The notes beneath the pieces are model-generated. The model was not told the origin of the DNA. It did not search any database and worked only from the letters and a program-made list of their open reading frames with translations. Shown one piece after another: positions 51,701 to 59,854 of a stretch of 64,000 bases of DNA. A program made the translations under genes and the position numbers. Every line of letters starts with the position of its first letter. Positions within the stretch are counted from its first letter, which is position 1. This DNA comes from Rhodobacterales bacterium (GTDB lineage Bacteria; Pseudomonadota; Alphaproteobacteria; Rhodobacterales; Rhodobacteraceae): NCBI GenBank assembly GCA_002748265.1, contig PDRY01000015.1:62001-126000 (forward strand). The letters run 5' to 3'.

Positions 51701-52186
51701 GCGGCGCCGGGCCTTGGGCTTGGCATTGATGAGCTCGCTGATCTGCCCCTGCCGCACCAGAGCGGGCGACTGCGCGCCGGTCGAGGCATCCGCGAACAGC
51801 ATCTGAACGTCCTTAGCGCGCACGTCCTTGCCGGACACCTTGTAGGCCGATCCGGCGTCGCGGGTGATCCGCCGCACGATGTCCAAGCTCTCCGGCTCAT
51901 TAAACATCGCCGGGGCCAGGTGTTCGGAATTGTCGAGGATCAGCGTGACCTCAGCGTGATTGCGCGCCGGGCGCGAGGACGTCCCGGCAAAGATCACATC
52001 TTCCATCCCGCCGCCGCGCATGGCCTTGGCACGGGTTTCGCCCATCACCCAGCGAAGCGCCTCCAGAAGGTTGGATTTGCCGCAGCCATTTGGGCCGACC
52101 ACACCGGTCAGGCCTTCGTGGATCACCAGATCGGTGGGGTCCACGAAGCTTTTGAAACCGTTCAGGCGTAGGCGAGTGAAACGCAA
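48734..52186 (-). CDS. smc: Chromosome segregation protein SMC
   Basis: A condensin-like ATPase of about 1150 residues. It has an N-terminal Walker A (GPNGCGKSNLLEAL), long heptad-rich coiled coils flanking a hinge region near residues 490-620, then the signature LSGGEQTLTALALIF and Walker B PICVLDEVDAPLDDANV. The start is set at a TTG (52186) after GAGG, giving the family's R-F-T-x-L-x-L-x-G-F-K-S-F beginning; an in-frame ATG at 52240 would add 18 non-conserved residues. It is convergent with cobD. Confidence 0.9.
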   Translation of the reverse strand: MRFTRLRLNGFKSFVDPTDLVIHEGLTGVVGPNGCGKSNLLEALRWVMGETRAKAMRGGGMEDVIFAGTSSRPARNHAEVTLILDNSEHLAPAMFNEPESLDIVRRITRDAGSAYKVSGKDVRAKDVQMLFADASTGAQSPALVRQGQISELINAKPKARRRILEEAAGISGLYQRRHEAELKLKGAEQNLLRVDDVIEQLGGQLSSLARQAKQAARYREIGGQLRQAEGGLLLRRWQEAGEALAAAEAFLREKLTAAAGAEREAREAEAGRERAEGALPALREEEAIASALLQRLTIERDQLSEKEDQARGRIRGLTKRIEQIDRDSAREEGLNADAGSSIATLEAEQAELGAAGEGHEAKLAQAQDAAHEASEVLSAREGDLQVLTEDVARLSARHQSAKRLIDDSRKLQEKSQQAAETARAAQTAAKDAQGKAEGDHTAAAREAEEAAQTATRAEDALTQTEAARAQAQTAEGEARASLSEAEAAAKALRAEVAALTRLLERDRSGGAQLLDQIRVAPGFEAALGAALADDLKAPLVEADGSGWAALPDYDETQPLPAGTQALAAQVTGPATLRRRLDQIGVVDPAEGGALQAALRPGQRLVSRAGDLWRWDGLRLAAADAPSAAAQRLEQMNRLEALRGEAEEAETALTGAQDAHRAIAAQLEELTRADRTARDARREADRLVTEASRRLSRAEADKAMAESKAESAAIALRRHEDEAGEAGRSLAEAEAALRGLDDLDAARARVEDVKVTVEAARMTLMARRSALDEVSRDGEARTRRLGQVTQELTNWRKRLDSAGARLGDLARQRAQAETDLEDARGRPEAIAADRAALAGKIEEAETRRKASSDALAAGETALREAALEAREAERLASEAREARAGAEARRDGARETVEAAAERIDEALEQTPEGLRESLGDFATDMPSSDALETEVARLKRQRDALGAVNLRAEEDSREVQEEHDRLVSEKVDLEAAIGTLRSAISALNREGRERLLTAFEEVNESFGILFKHLFGGGEARLEMVESDDPLDAGLEILCQPPGKKLSTLSLLSGGEQTLTALALIFAVFLANPAPICVLDEVDAPLDDANVGRFCDLLDEMTRRTETRFLIITHHAVTMSRMDRLFGVTMQEQGVSQLVSVDLKKAEALVA

Positions 52187-52398
52187 TGGGGCCTCGAATC
52201 CTATGACTCTTGTGCCAAGGGTGGGCGATCCGCCGGACATGAGTCAACGGATACTGCGCTAGATAGGCGGTGTTTGGCGCGCTTATCCACAAGATATTGC
52301 GAAAGCGGCCCGCCCAGCGGTTGCGCAAACCCCAACGGGGCTTGACGCAACACCGGCCTTGCCGTCTCCTGCTTGGGCTCCAGCCAATGTAAGTGCCT

Positions 52399-52857
52399 AT
52401 GATCGTTATCGAACCCGGAAATCCAAAGGCCCCCGAGATCGCCGCCCTGCTACGGGAGAGTCAGGCGATGATGGAGGCGAATTTCCCTTCGAACGAGAAC
52501 CACTACCTGACCCCGGACGAGCTGAGCGCCCCCGATATCCACTTCTTTGCCGCCCGCAAGACCGGACGCATCGTGGGCACCGGGGCTCTCGCGGTGCGCG
52601 ACGGCTACGGAGAGATCAAGTCCATGTTCGTGGCCGAATCGGCCCGAGGGATGGGCGTCGCTGACGCCCTGATGCGCCAGTTGGAGGACCAGGCCAGAGC
52701 GCTGCAGCTGCCCTGGCTCCGATTGGAAACGGGCAACAGCCTGAATTCCGCGCTGCGGCTTTATGCACGCCACGGCTTTGAAATGTGCGGTCCTTTCGGC
52801 GCCTACACGGACAGTGCGACCAGTCTCTTCCTGGAGAAGCGGCTCTCTGACGCATAA
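52399..52857 (+). CDS. GNAT N-acetyltransferase
   Basis: A 152-residue GNAT protein. The acetyl-CoA loop is SARGMGVADALMRQL, preceded by GEIKSMFV, and RLETGNSLNSALRLYARHGFEMCGPFG forms the C-terminal half, the pattern of YsnE/PA4866-like acetyltransferases. The ATG at 52399 is chosen over a GTG at 52393. No clear ribosome binding site is seen. It is divergent from smc. Confidence 0.82.
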   Translation: MIVIEPGNPKAPEIAALLRESQAMMEANFPSNENHYLTPDELSAPDIHFFAARKTGRIVGTGALAVRDGYGEIKSMFVAESARGMGVADALMRQLEDQARALQLPWLRLETGNSLNSALRLYARHGFEMCGPFGAYTDSATSLFLEKRLSDA

Positions 52858-52935
52858 CATATTTGCCTATTGAAATGTGTCTCTGGAAGCGCTACCTCAT
52901 CACATACCAATTTTGGAATGTATTTGGAGCCATCC

Positions 52936-54150
52936 ATGTCCACCCCACAGCAAAGACCGGCGGATAACTATTCGCCCCTCTACTTCCTGGCCTCGCTGGG
53001 CAATGGCGGCTTGGCCGTCACCTTCTTCATGTACCTGATGTTCTGGGTGCCGCATAAAGGCCGCCCCGTACCCATCTTCGAAGACCTCATGGCCGTCCTG
53101 AACACCGGCAGTCTGCCGCTGAAGGTCGCCACCGTGATCGCCATGGCGGGGATCGCCTGGTTCGCGTTTCAGAACATCCGCAGCCTGATCTGGAACTTCG
53201 GTCAGCTGTCGCGCTTCGCGAAAACCGAAAAATACACCCAGATGATCCGCACCAACGCGGAGACGCAGCTTCTGGCCGCGCCGCTCGCCACTGCGATGAC
53301 CGTCAATGTCGGCTTCATTCTGGGCCTCGTGTTCGTGCCGAACCTGTGGAGCGTGGTCGAATACCTGTTCCCGATGGCGCTCGTCGCGTTTCTCGTGATC
53401 GGCTATTTCGCCCTGCGCCGTATCGGACACTTCCTGGGCCATGTGCTGGCCGATGGCGGCGTGTTCGATGTGACCGCGCATAACAGCTTCGCCCAGCTCC
53501 TGCCGGCCTTTGCGCTGTCGATGGTTGCGGTTGGCCTGTCCGCCCCCGCCGCCATGTCTGGCACTCCGCTAACGGTCGGGCTTGGCCTGACGCTGTCCAC
53601 GATCTTCGGGACCATTGCCGCGCTCTATGCCGTGATCGCAGCGATCACCGCGTTCAACTCCATGCTGCACTACGGCACCGCCAAGGAAAGCGCACCGACC
53701 CTGATGGTCGTGATCCCGATCCTGACCGTGCTGGGCATCATGCTGATGCGTCAGACCCACGGCCTGCACACCACGTTCGAAGCTCACGGCACCACCGCAG
53801 ATGCGCTGATGATGCTAACCCCGATCCTGTCGATCCAGCTGGCCTTTGCCGGTGTCGGTCTGGCCGTGCTGCGCCACCAGGGCTACGCTGCCGAATTCCT
53901 CACCGGCGAGAAGAACAGCGCGGGTTCCTACGCCTTGGTCTGCCCCGGTGTCGCCCTGTCGGTGATGAGCCACTTCTGGATCAACAAAGGCCTGGTCGGC
54001 GCGGGCATGATCGCCAAATTCGGCATGGTCTACTGGGGCCTGACGGCTCTGGCCCTGGCGCTTCAGGTCGGCACCATCCTCCTGGTGCTGCACCTGAACC
54101 GCCGCCACTTCCGCAAGAGCGCGCAAGCAAGCGCGGTTCCGGCTGAGTAA
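52936..54150 (+). CDS. Polytopic membrane protein, possibly TsoY-like
   Basis: A 404-residue integral membrane protein with about ten hydrophobic segments. The N-terminus has YSPLYFLASLGNGGLAVTFFMYLMFWVPH. The layout recalls the TDT/tellurite-resistance-type transporter fold, and my tentative match is the TsoY (seleno)protein family. No in-frame TGA is present, so this copy would be a Cys/Ser/other form. The start at 52936 follows TTGGAG. A strong terminator follows. The function is not known. Confidence 0.7.
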   Translation: MSTPQQRPADNYSPLYFLASLGNGGLAVTFFMYLMFWVPHKGRPVPIFEDLMAVLNTGSLPLKVATVIAMAGIAWFAFQNIRSLIWNFGQLSRFAKTEKYTQMIRTNAETQLLAAPLATAMTVNVGFILGLVFVPNLWSVVEYLFPMALVAFLVIGYFALRRIGHFLGHVLADGGVFDVTAHNSFAQLLPAFALSMVAVGLSAPAAMSGTPLTVGLGLTLSTIFGTIAALYAVIAAITAFNSMLHYGTAKESAPTLMVVIPILTVLGIMLMRQTHGLHTTFEAHGTTADALMMLTPILSIQLAFAGVGLAVLRHQGYAAEFLTGEKNSAGSYALVCPGVALSVMSHFWINKGLVGAGMIAKFGMVYWGLTALALALQVGTILLVLHLNRRHFRKSAQASAVPAE

Positions 54151-54164
54151 CGAATCTTAACGCG

Positions 54165-54983
54165 TCAAGACGGGCGGCTCCTTAAGGAGTCGCCCGTTTT
54201 CCATGCCCGGCGCAGCCCGCGCATGATCAGGAAAGCCAGCACCGGCAGCATTGGTCCCAGCACCGCGATCAGGAGCCGGGCCTCATCCGCCCCGGCCATC
54301 CCAAACGCCTGCACCGCCGCGAAGCTGTTGTTGATCGCGTGGATCAGGACCGGCGCCATCAGGCTGCCGGACAGCTCATAGGCTACGGCCAGCACCGCCC
54401 CCGTCACCACCAGCGCCCAGAGCTGCGCGATCTGCCCTTCGGACTGGTGGCTGATCCCGAAGACAAGCGCCGACAAGATCACCCCCACCGGAACGGTCAC
54501 CTTCAGCGACACCCACCGGGCGAGCCCGTCGCGCAAAGCGCGATAGATCAACCCGCGAAAGAACAGCTCTTCCCCGATCGGGGCGAGCGTGCCGATCGCC
54601 AGCAAGGTCAACGCATCCGCCACTTGGCTTCGCCCCACGCCCAAAGAATGCGCCACCGTTTCCGAAGCTGCCCGCGCCGTGGGCGAAAGCGCCTCCCACA
54701 GGGCGACCCCGGCAATGATCGCGCAGGCGCCCGAAATGACGACCAACGGCACCCGGCGCCCGGGGCGCAGCCCGACCTCATCCGAGGTCAGTGGCCCGAT
54801 GATCGCCCGCGGCAGGCCAAGAGCAATCGCCGCAAAAACGAAAGACGGCAGGCCCAGAAACAGCGCCCGCGTGACCGGCGCCTTGGGCACTCCGGGGATC
54901 GCGGCACCGAGCCCGAACATCAGGCCAAAGAACAGCGCAATGCCGAGCGGCGCAAACCACCACCTGAAGCGCCCCTTCACCAC
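54165..54983 (-). CDS. CPBP family intramembrane glutamic endopeptidase
   Basis: A 272-residue membrane protease of the CPBP/ABI family (Rce1-like). The catalytic motifs are EELFFRG (Glu-Glu-x3-Arg), FGISH and HAINNS, spread over several transmembrane helices. About eight hydrophobic segments are seen. Targets of bacterial CPBP proteins include small peptides and membrane proteins; the one here is unknown. Its 3' end runs into the neighbour's terminator. Confidence 0.88.
   Translation of the reverse strand: MVKGRFRWWFAPLGIALFFGLMFGLGAAIPGVPKAPVTRALFLGLPSFVFAAIALGLPRAIIGPLTSDEVGLRPGRRVPLVVISGACAIIAGVALWEALSPTARAASETVAHSLGVGRSQVADALTLLAIGTLAPIGEELFFRGLIYRALRDGLARWVSLKVTVPVGVILSALVFGISHQSEGQIAQLWALVVTGAVLAVAYELSGSLMAPVLIHAINNSFAAVQAFGMAGADEARLLIAVLGPMLPVLAFLIMRGLRRAWKTGDSLRSRPS
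54170..54200 (+). terminator. Rho-independent terminator, overlapping the CPBP gene end
   Basis: ACGGGCGGCTCC-TTAA-GGAGTCGCCCGT (12 pairs, one G-T) then TTTCC, 20 bases after the membrane-protein stop. The same bases encode the last residues of the convergent CPBP gene (stop at 54165). Confidence 0.85.
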
Positions 54984-55098
54984 AGCACGATTTCCATACG
55001 CGGGAGCATCCGCCCCGGAATCGAGCCGGAGGGAGCTTTGGATCTCAGCACCAGATCGCTGAGCGCTCCGGCCTCCTCCGGGCGGGCTGACCGGAGGA

Positions 55099-56730
55099 TC
55101 ATCCGGCCAACCCGCTAAGTGTCAGCCCCGGCGCAAGCGCGTCCTCGTCCACCCGAAGCTCGATCAAAGCCATCTTGCCAGAGGCGCGGGCCTCGGCCAG
55201 GGCGGCAGGGAAGTCGTCGTCGTTCTCGACCAGGAAGCCGACGCCGCCATAGGCAGTGGCCAGAGCGGCAAAGTCCGGGTTCGCCAGCATCGTGCCCGAC
55301 ACACGGCCGGGATAGCTGCGTTCCTGATGCATGCGGATCGTGCCGTAGCGGCCATTGTTGACCACGATCACGATCGGCTTGGCCCCGTGCTGGATCGCGG
55401 TAGACAGCTCATTGATGCTCATCTGAAGGCAGCCATCCCCCGCCATGCAGATCACATCCTGATCGGGTCGCAGCACCGACGCAGCGATGGCCGCAGGCAG
55501 GCCATAGCCCATCGACCCCGACGTGGGCGCCAGCTGCGTGCCGTGCTGTTTCCAACGATACATGCGGTGCACCCAGCCCGCGTAGTTGCCCGCTCCGTTG
55601 GTGACGATTGCGTCCTCGGGAAGTGCGGCGTCGAGATGGGACAACACCCGCTCCATCGTGACAGCGCCGGGGCTCTGCTGCGGCTGGCGCCACGCCTCGT
55701 AGGCCGCATGCCCGGCCTGAACCTGAGCGGGCCATCCGGCGCGCGCGGGAAGCTTGGCAAGCGCCGCGATCATGTCATCGGGCCGGGCCTGCACGGCCAT
55801 AGCCGGGCGCCAGACGCGGCCCAGCTCATCGGCATCGGGATGGATATGGATCAGCTTCGGCGGACGCGCGGGATCCAGCATCGTATAGCCGCCCGTCGAA
55901 ATATCGCCCAGCCGGGTGCCCAGAGCGATCAGCAGATCGGCCTGGCGGACCCTCTCAGCCAAGGCCGGGCTGGAGACCACGTTCAGATCGCCGACATAGC
56001 AGGGATGGCGGTTGTCCACCCGGTCCTGACGGCGGAACGATGCCGCAACAGGAAGCTGCCACGCGCTCGCAAACGCTTCCAGATCGCGCGCGGCCTCGGG
56101 CGACCATTGCGATCCGCCGACGATCAACAGCGGGTTCTCGGCGCCGGAAAGGGCCTCTGCGATCCGCTCTGCCGAGCCGTTCAGATCGGGGGTCACACGC
56201 TCCATCGGGGCGATCAGGTCAGGCACATCGGCCTGCGCGGACAGCATGTCTTCGGGCAGAGCCAGCACGACCGGACCCGGACGCCCCGACATCGCGACGC
56301 TGAACGCGCGCGAGAGGTATTCGGGCAGGCGTTCGGTCTGATCGACTTCGGTCACCCATTTCACAAGCGGCCCAAAGAACGCACGGTAATCGACTTCCTG
56401 AAAGGCCTCACGGTCGCGGTGACCGCGATCAATCTGCCCGACGAAGAGGATCATCGGCGTGCTGTCCTGCATGGCGATATGCAGGCCCGGGCTGGCGTTG
56501 GTGGCCCCCGGACCGCGGGTCACGAAGGCGATCCCCGGCTTACCGGTCAGCTTGCCCGCCGCCTCGGCCATCATCGCGGCGCCGCCTTCCTGACGGCAGA
56601 CGATGTTGCGGATCCCGCTATCATGCAGCCCATCCAAAGCGGCGAGGAAGCTTTCGCCCGGAACAGAGAACACCGTCTCCACCCCGTAGGCCTTCAGGTG
56701 ATCCGCCAATATTTTGCCGCCGTGCCGCAT
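55099..56730 (-). CDS. Thiamine diphosphate-binding enzyme, acetolactate synthase-like
   Basis: A 543-residue ThDP enzyme of the IlvB/oxalyl-CoA decarboxylase superfamily. It has an N-terminal Pyr domain (MRHGGKILADHL, catalytic Glu48 in CRQEGGAAM, RGPGATNA), a central domain, and a C-terminal PP domain with GDGCLQM..NNG binding Mg-diphosphate. No small regulatory subunit gene adjoins, so it need not be a biosynthetic acetolactate synthase. GGGAGG precedes the ATG at 56730; the ORF upstream of it is not conserved. Divergent from an FMN reductase gene. Confidence 0.86.
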   Translation of the reverse strand: MRHGGKILADHLKAYGVETVFSVPGESFLAALDGLHDSGIRNIVCRQEGGAAMMAEAAGKLTGKPGIAFVTRGPGATNASPGLHIAMQDSTPMILFVGQIDRGHRDREAFQEVDYRAFFGPLVKWVTEVDQTERLPEYLSRAFSVAMSGRPGPVVLALPEDMLSAQADVPDLIAPMERVTPDLNGSAERIAEALSGAENPLLIVGGSQWSPEAARDLEAFASAWQLPVAASFRRQDRVDNRHPCYVGDLNVVSSPALAERVRQADLLIALGTRLGDISTGGYTMLDPARPPKLIHIHPDADELGRVWRPAMAVQARPDDMIAALAKLPARAGWPAQVQAGHAAYEAWRQPQQSPGAVTMERVLSHLDAALPEDAIVTNGAGNYAGWVHRMYRWKQHGTQLAPTSGSMGYGLPAAIAASVLRPDQDVICMAGDGCLQMSINELSTAIQHGAKPIVIVVNNGRYGTIRMHQERSYPGRVSGTMLANPDFAALATAYGGVGFLVENDDDFPAALAEARASGKMALIELRVDEDALAPGLTLSGLAG

Positions 56731-56841
56731 GTCTGCCTCCCTAATCTGCCTTGGCAGCTTGGCCCGCCACCGTCTCTGCCGCAAGGGGTGGCATTGCCCA
56801 GTTGGCAACCCTAGGTGAGGAGAAACCGGAAGGAGCCCCCA

Positions 56842-57375
56842 ATGACCCAACTGCTTGGCATCTCTGGCGCGCTGCGCGCCGCGTCCACCAATTCCATGCT
56901 GATCCGCGAGGCCGCACGCCTGTTCGCCCCCGATGAGTTCATCGAGGCCGATCTGCGTCTGCCGCTTTATGACGGAGACCTGGAAGCCGACGGTATCCCG
57001 GCGGAGGTCCAGACCCTGGCCGATCAGATCGCCCGGGCCGATGCGATCGTGATCTCGACCCCCGAATACAACAAGGCGCCCTCCGGCGTGCTCAAAAACG
57101 CGCTCGATTGGGTGAGCCGCACCGAAGGGAGCCCGTGGCAGGACAAGCCGGTGGCAATCATGTCCTCGGCTGCCGGGCGCGCGGGCGGCGAGCGCACGCA
57201 GTTCGCGCTGCGGCTGATGCTGGTCCCCTTCCGCGCGCGGGTTCTTGCGGGCCCCGAAGTGATGGTCGCAGGTGCTGGTAGAGCCTTTGGTGAGGATGGC
57301 CAGCTCACCGACGAAAGCGCGCTGAAGCTGCTGGCGGCCCAGATGAAGGCCCTGCGGGCTGAAATCCGCACCTGA
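56842..57375 (+). CDS. NADPH-dependent FMN reductase
   Basis: A flavodoxin-like reductase of 177 residues, ArsH/ChrR-like group. The FMN phosphate loop SGALRAASTN is at the N-terminus, and STPEYNKAPSGVLKNALDWVSR holds the flavin ring. Such enzymes reduce FMN, quinones or chromate. AAGGAG precedes the ATG at 56842. It is followed by an inverted repeat between convergent genes. Confidence 0.9.
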   Translation: MTQLLGISGALRAASTNSMLIREAARLFAPDEFIEADLRLPLYDGDLEADGIPAEVQTLADQIARADAIVISTPEYNKAPSGVLKNALDWVSRTEGSPWQDKPVAIMSSAAGRAGGERTQFALRLMLVPFRARVLAGPEVMVAGAGRAFGEDGQLTDESALKLLAAQMKALRAEIRT

Positions 57376-57382
57376 TCCCAAA

Positions 57383-57410
57383 GGCGTCCGCCCCGTGGTG
57401 GGTGGACGCC
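57383..57410. terminator. Bidirectional hairpin between convergent FMN reductase and MFS genes
   Basis: GGCGTCCGCCC-CGTGGT-GGGTGGACGCC, 11 pairs with one G-T, directly after the FMN reductase stop. There is no T-tract. Confidence 0.5.
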
Positions 57411-57440
57411 CCGGCTCCGCGGGCGCGGCGCCATCACAGG

Positions 57441-58676
57441 TCAGGCCGCGACCGGCGCCCGGCTCTCGCGGATGGGAAGGTGAACAAGCGCCGAAAACGC
57501 GCCCACACCGACGCCGACCCACCACACGGCATCATAGCTGCCGGTGATGTCGTACATCCGCCCGCCAAGCCACACGCCCAGGAAGCTGCCCAACTGGTGC
57601 GAAAAGAAGACGATGCCATAGAGCGTCCCCATGTAGCGCAGCCCGTAGAGATGCGCGACCAACCCGGAGGTCAGCGGCACCGTCGCCAGCCACAGCGCGC
57701 CCATGGTCAGGGAAAAGACGATCACCGTCAGCGGAGTCATCGGCGTCAGGATAAACCAGGCCGCGATCACCGTGCGCATCGCGTAGATGCCCGCCAGCAG
57801 ATATTTCTTGGGGAACCGTTTTCCCAGCCACCCGGCCAGAAGCGTGCCCCCGATATTGGCCAGCCCGATCAGCGAAATCGCCGCCGCGCCAAGCGCAGAC
57901 GTGCTTCCGATCCCGAGCGAGGCCAGGATGCCCCCCGCCGCAATCGGCCCGCAGGTTTCGGTGACAAAGGCCGGAAAATGCGCCGTCACAAAGGCCAGCT
58001 GATAGCCGCAGGAGAAGAACCCAAGGAAGATGAGCGTATAGGAGGGATCCTTGAACGCCCGGCCCAGGATCTGGCCCATGCTCTCCTCCAGCTCTGCCTT
58101 GGACACGGGCGCCTGCACGCGCATCATAGGCAGGGTCAGCAGCACCAGCAGGATCATCCCGGCAAAGCAGACGAACACCATCTGCCAGGACATGACGCCC
58201 AGCAGCGCCTCGGCCAGAGGCGCGCCGAACACCTGCCCTGCGGACCCGGCGGCGGTGGCGATGGCAAGGCTCATGGAGCGGTGTTCATCCGATGCGGCGC
58301 GCCCGACCACGGCCAGGATCACACCAAACCCCGTGCCCGCGATGCCAAAGCCGACCAGCACTTCGTAGAATTGATGCGCCAAAGGCGTCACGGCACCGGC
58401 CGACAAAAGCAGCCCCGCCGCATAGGTCACCGCGCCCAGCACGATGGCCCGGCGATCCCCCAGCTTTTCGGCAAAGGCCCCAAAGATTGGCTGGCCGATC
58501 CCCCAAGCGAGGTTCTGAATCGCAATGGCGAGAGAGAAATCCGCCCGGCCCCAACCGAACTCTTCGGCAATCGGGATCTGGAATACTCCAAAAGACGCCC
58601 GGATCGCGAAACCGGCCATCAGGATGATACAGCCCGCGATCAGGACGGGCGAGAAAAGGGGACTGCGCTGTTCCAT
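57441..58676 (-). CDS. MFS transporter
   Basis: A major facilitator of about 411 residues with 12 segments. GAFAEKLGDRRAIVLG is motif A, and repeated Gly-rich helices (GVILAVVGRAASDEHRS; GSAGQVFGAPLAEAL) follow. The subgroup resembles monocarboxylate/nitrate-like MFS of alphaproteobacteria. The start is at 58676; a GTG at 58697 is in frame. It is divergent from zapE. Substrate unknown. Confidence 0.85.
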   Translation of the reverse strand: MEQRSPLFSPVLIAGCIILMAGFAIRASFGVFQIPIAEEFGWGRADFSLAIAIQNLAWGIGQPIFGAFAEKLGDRRAIVLGAVTYAAGLLLSAGAVTPLAHQFYEVLVGFGIAGTGFGVILAVVGRAASDEHRSMSLAIATAAGSAGQVFGAPLAEALLGVMSWQMVFVCFAGMILLVLLTLPMMRVQAPVSKAELEESMGQILGRAFKDPSYTLIFLGFFSCGYQLAFVTAHFPAFVTETCGPIAAGGILASLGIGSTSALGAAAISLIGLANIGGTLLAGWLGKRFPKKYLLAGIYAMRTVIAAWFILTPMTPLTVIVFSLTMGALWLATVPLTSGLVAHLYGLRYMGTLYGIVFFSHQLGSFLGVWLGGRMYDITGSYDAVWWVGVGVGAFSALVHLPIRESRAPVAA

Positions 58677-58789
58677 CCGGATATCAACGCGGGACACCGC
58701 GATCGGGTCAATCGCTTAATCATGAATGAAACATTTCCATCCGTGATGGCAGACGTGACAATCGCGCCCACGCGTCCTACCTCTGGCGC

Positions 58790-59851
58790 ATGACGATCCT
58801 TGATGCCTACCGCGCCCGCGTCGCCTCTGGCGGGCTGACCGAAGACCCGGCCCAGATCCGCGCGCTGAGCGAATTGCAGCGTGTGCGCGACGGGCTGATG
58901 GCGCCGCCCGAACCGGGCGGGCTGTTCCGCCGCGCCAAACCCGCGCCAGTGCCCAGGGGGCTCTATCTGTGGGGCGGGGTCGGGCGCGGCAAATCCATGC
59001 TGATGGACCTGGCCACCGCTGAAATCGACGTGCCCAAACGTCGGATGCACTTCCACGCTTTCATGCAATGGGTCCATGACCGCATGGACGCAGCCCGCAA
59101 GACCGGGGTGGATGACGCGATCCGCCCCGTCGCGGAGGAGCTGGCGCGCGATCTGAAACTGCTGGCCTTCGATGAGATGCAGATCACGGACGTGGCCGAT
59201 GCGATGATCGTTGGGCGCCTGTTCGCCGGGATGTTCGATCGGGGCGTGGTGGTCATCACCACCTCGAACCGCCCGCCGGACGATCTCTACAAGGACGGGC
59301 TGAACCGCCCGCTGTTTTTGCCCTTCATCGAGGCGATCAAGGAAAACCTTGTCGTTCACCATCTGGAGAGCGAAACCGACTACCGCCAGACGGTTCTGGC
59401 CGGATCGCCCAGCTATTTCGCCCCCGCCGACGCCAAAGCGCGCGCGGCCATCGAGACGATCTGGCAGGGCCTGACCGGCGGCCACGCCGAACCGATGGAG
59501 CTGATCGTGAAGGGCCGCAAGGTCCACATCCCCGCCTTCCACGGCGGCTGCGCCCGCGCGCGGTTTCACGACCTGTGCGGCAAGATGCTCGGCCCGGCGG
59601 ACTACCTGGCCCTTGCTGATGCCGCCCGCGTGCTGGTGCTGGAGGACATCCCGGCCCTGTCCCGTTCCAACTTCAACGAGGCAAAGCGCTTCGTCACCCT
59701 GGTCGACGCGCTCTACGAGGCGAAGGTGAAGCTGATCTGCTCTGCCGCGGATGAACCCGAACGGCTCTACCTGGAAGGCGAAGGTGCGTTCGAATTTGAG
59801 CGCACCGCCAGCCGCCTGCGCGAGATGCAGGGCGAAGACTGGGGCGTGTGA
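58790..59851 (+). CDS. zapE: Cell division protein ZapE (AFG1-like ATPase)
   Basis: A 353-residue P-loop ATPase that associates with the Z ring and is needed under low oxygen or high temperature in E. coli. Walker A is WGGVGRGKSMLMDL, Walker B LLAFDEMQITDVADAM, and the sensor region TTSNRPPDDLYKDGLNRPLFLPFI is strongly conserved. There is no clear ribosome binding site. It is convergent with the LysM gene 3 bases away. Confidence 0.93.
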   Translation: MTILDAYRARVASGGLTEDPAQIRALSELQRVRDGLMAPPEPGGLFRRAKPAPVPRGLYLWGGVGRGKSMLMDLATAEIDVPKRRMHFHAFMQWVHDRMDAARKTGVDDAIRPVAEELARDLKLLAFDEMQITDVADAMIVGRLFAGMFDRGVVVITTSNRPPDDLYKDGLNRPLFLPFIEAIKENLVVHHLESETDYRQTVLAGSPSYFAPADAKARAAIETIWQGLTGGHAEPMELIVKGRKVHIPAFHGGCARARFHDLCGKMLGPADYLALADAARVLVLEDIPALSRSNFNEAKRFVTLVDALYEAKVKLICSAADEPERLYLEGEGAFEFERTASRLREMQGEDWGV

Positions 59852-59854
59852 GCC

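Noticed and set aside
52870-52935. Longer start of the ten-helix membrane protein
   Set aside because: The added residues are polar and AT-rich, the region looks like a promoter, and a ribosome binding site precedes the ATG at 52936.
54984-55098. Possible tRNA-like GGAATCGAGCC segment between CPBP and ThDP genes
   Set aside because: No cloverleaf could be drawn, and no anticodon arm or acceptor pairing is present.
56731-57525. N-terminal extension of the ThDP enzyme frame
   Set aside because: The frame stays open far upstream, but a good ribosome binding site and the conserved N-terminus place the start at 56730, and the extension overlaps the FMN reductase gene.
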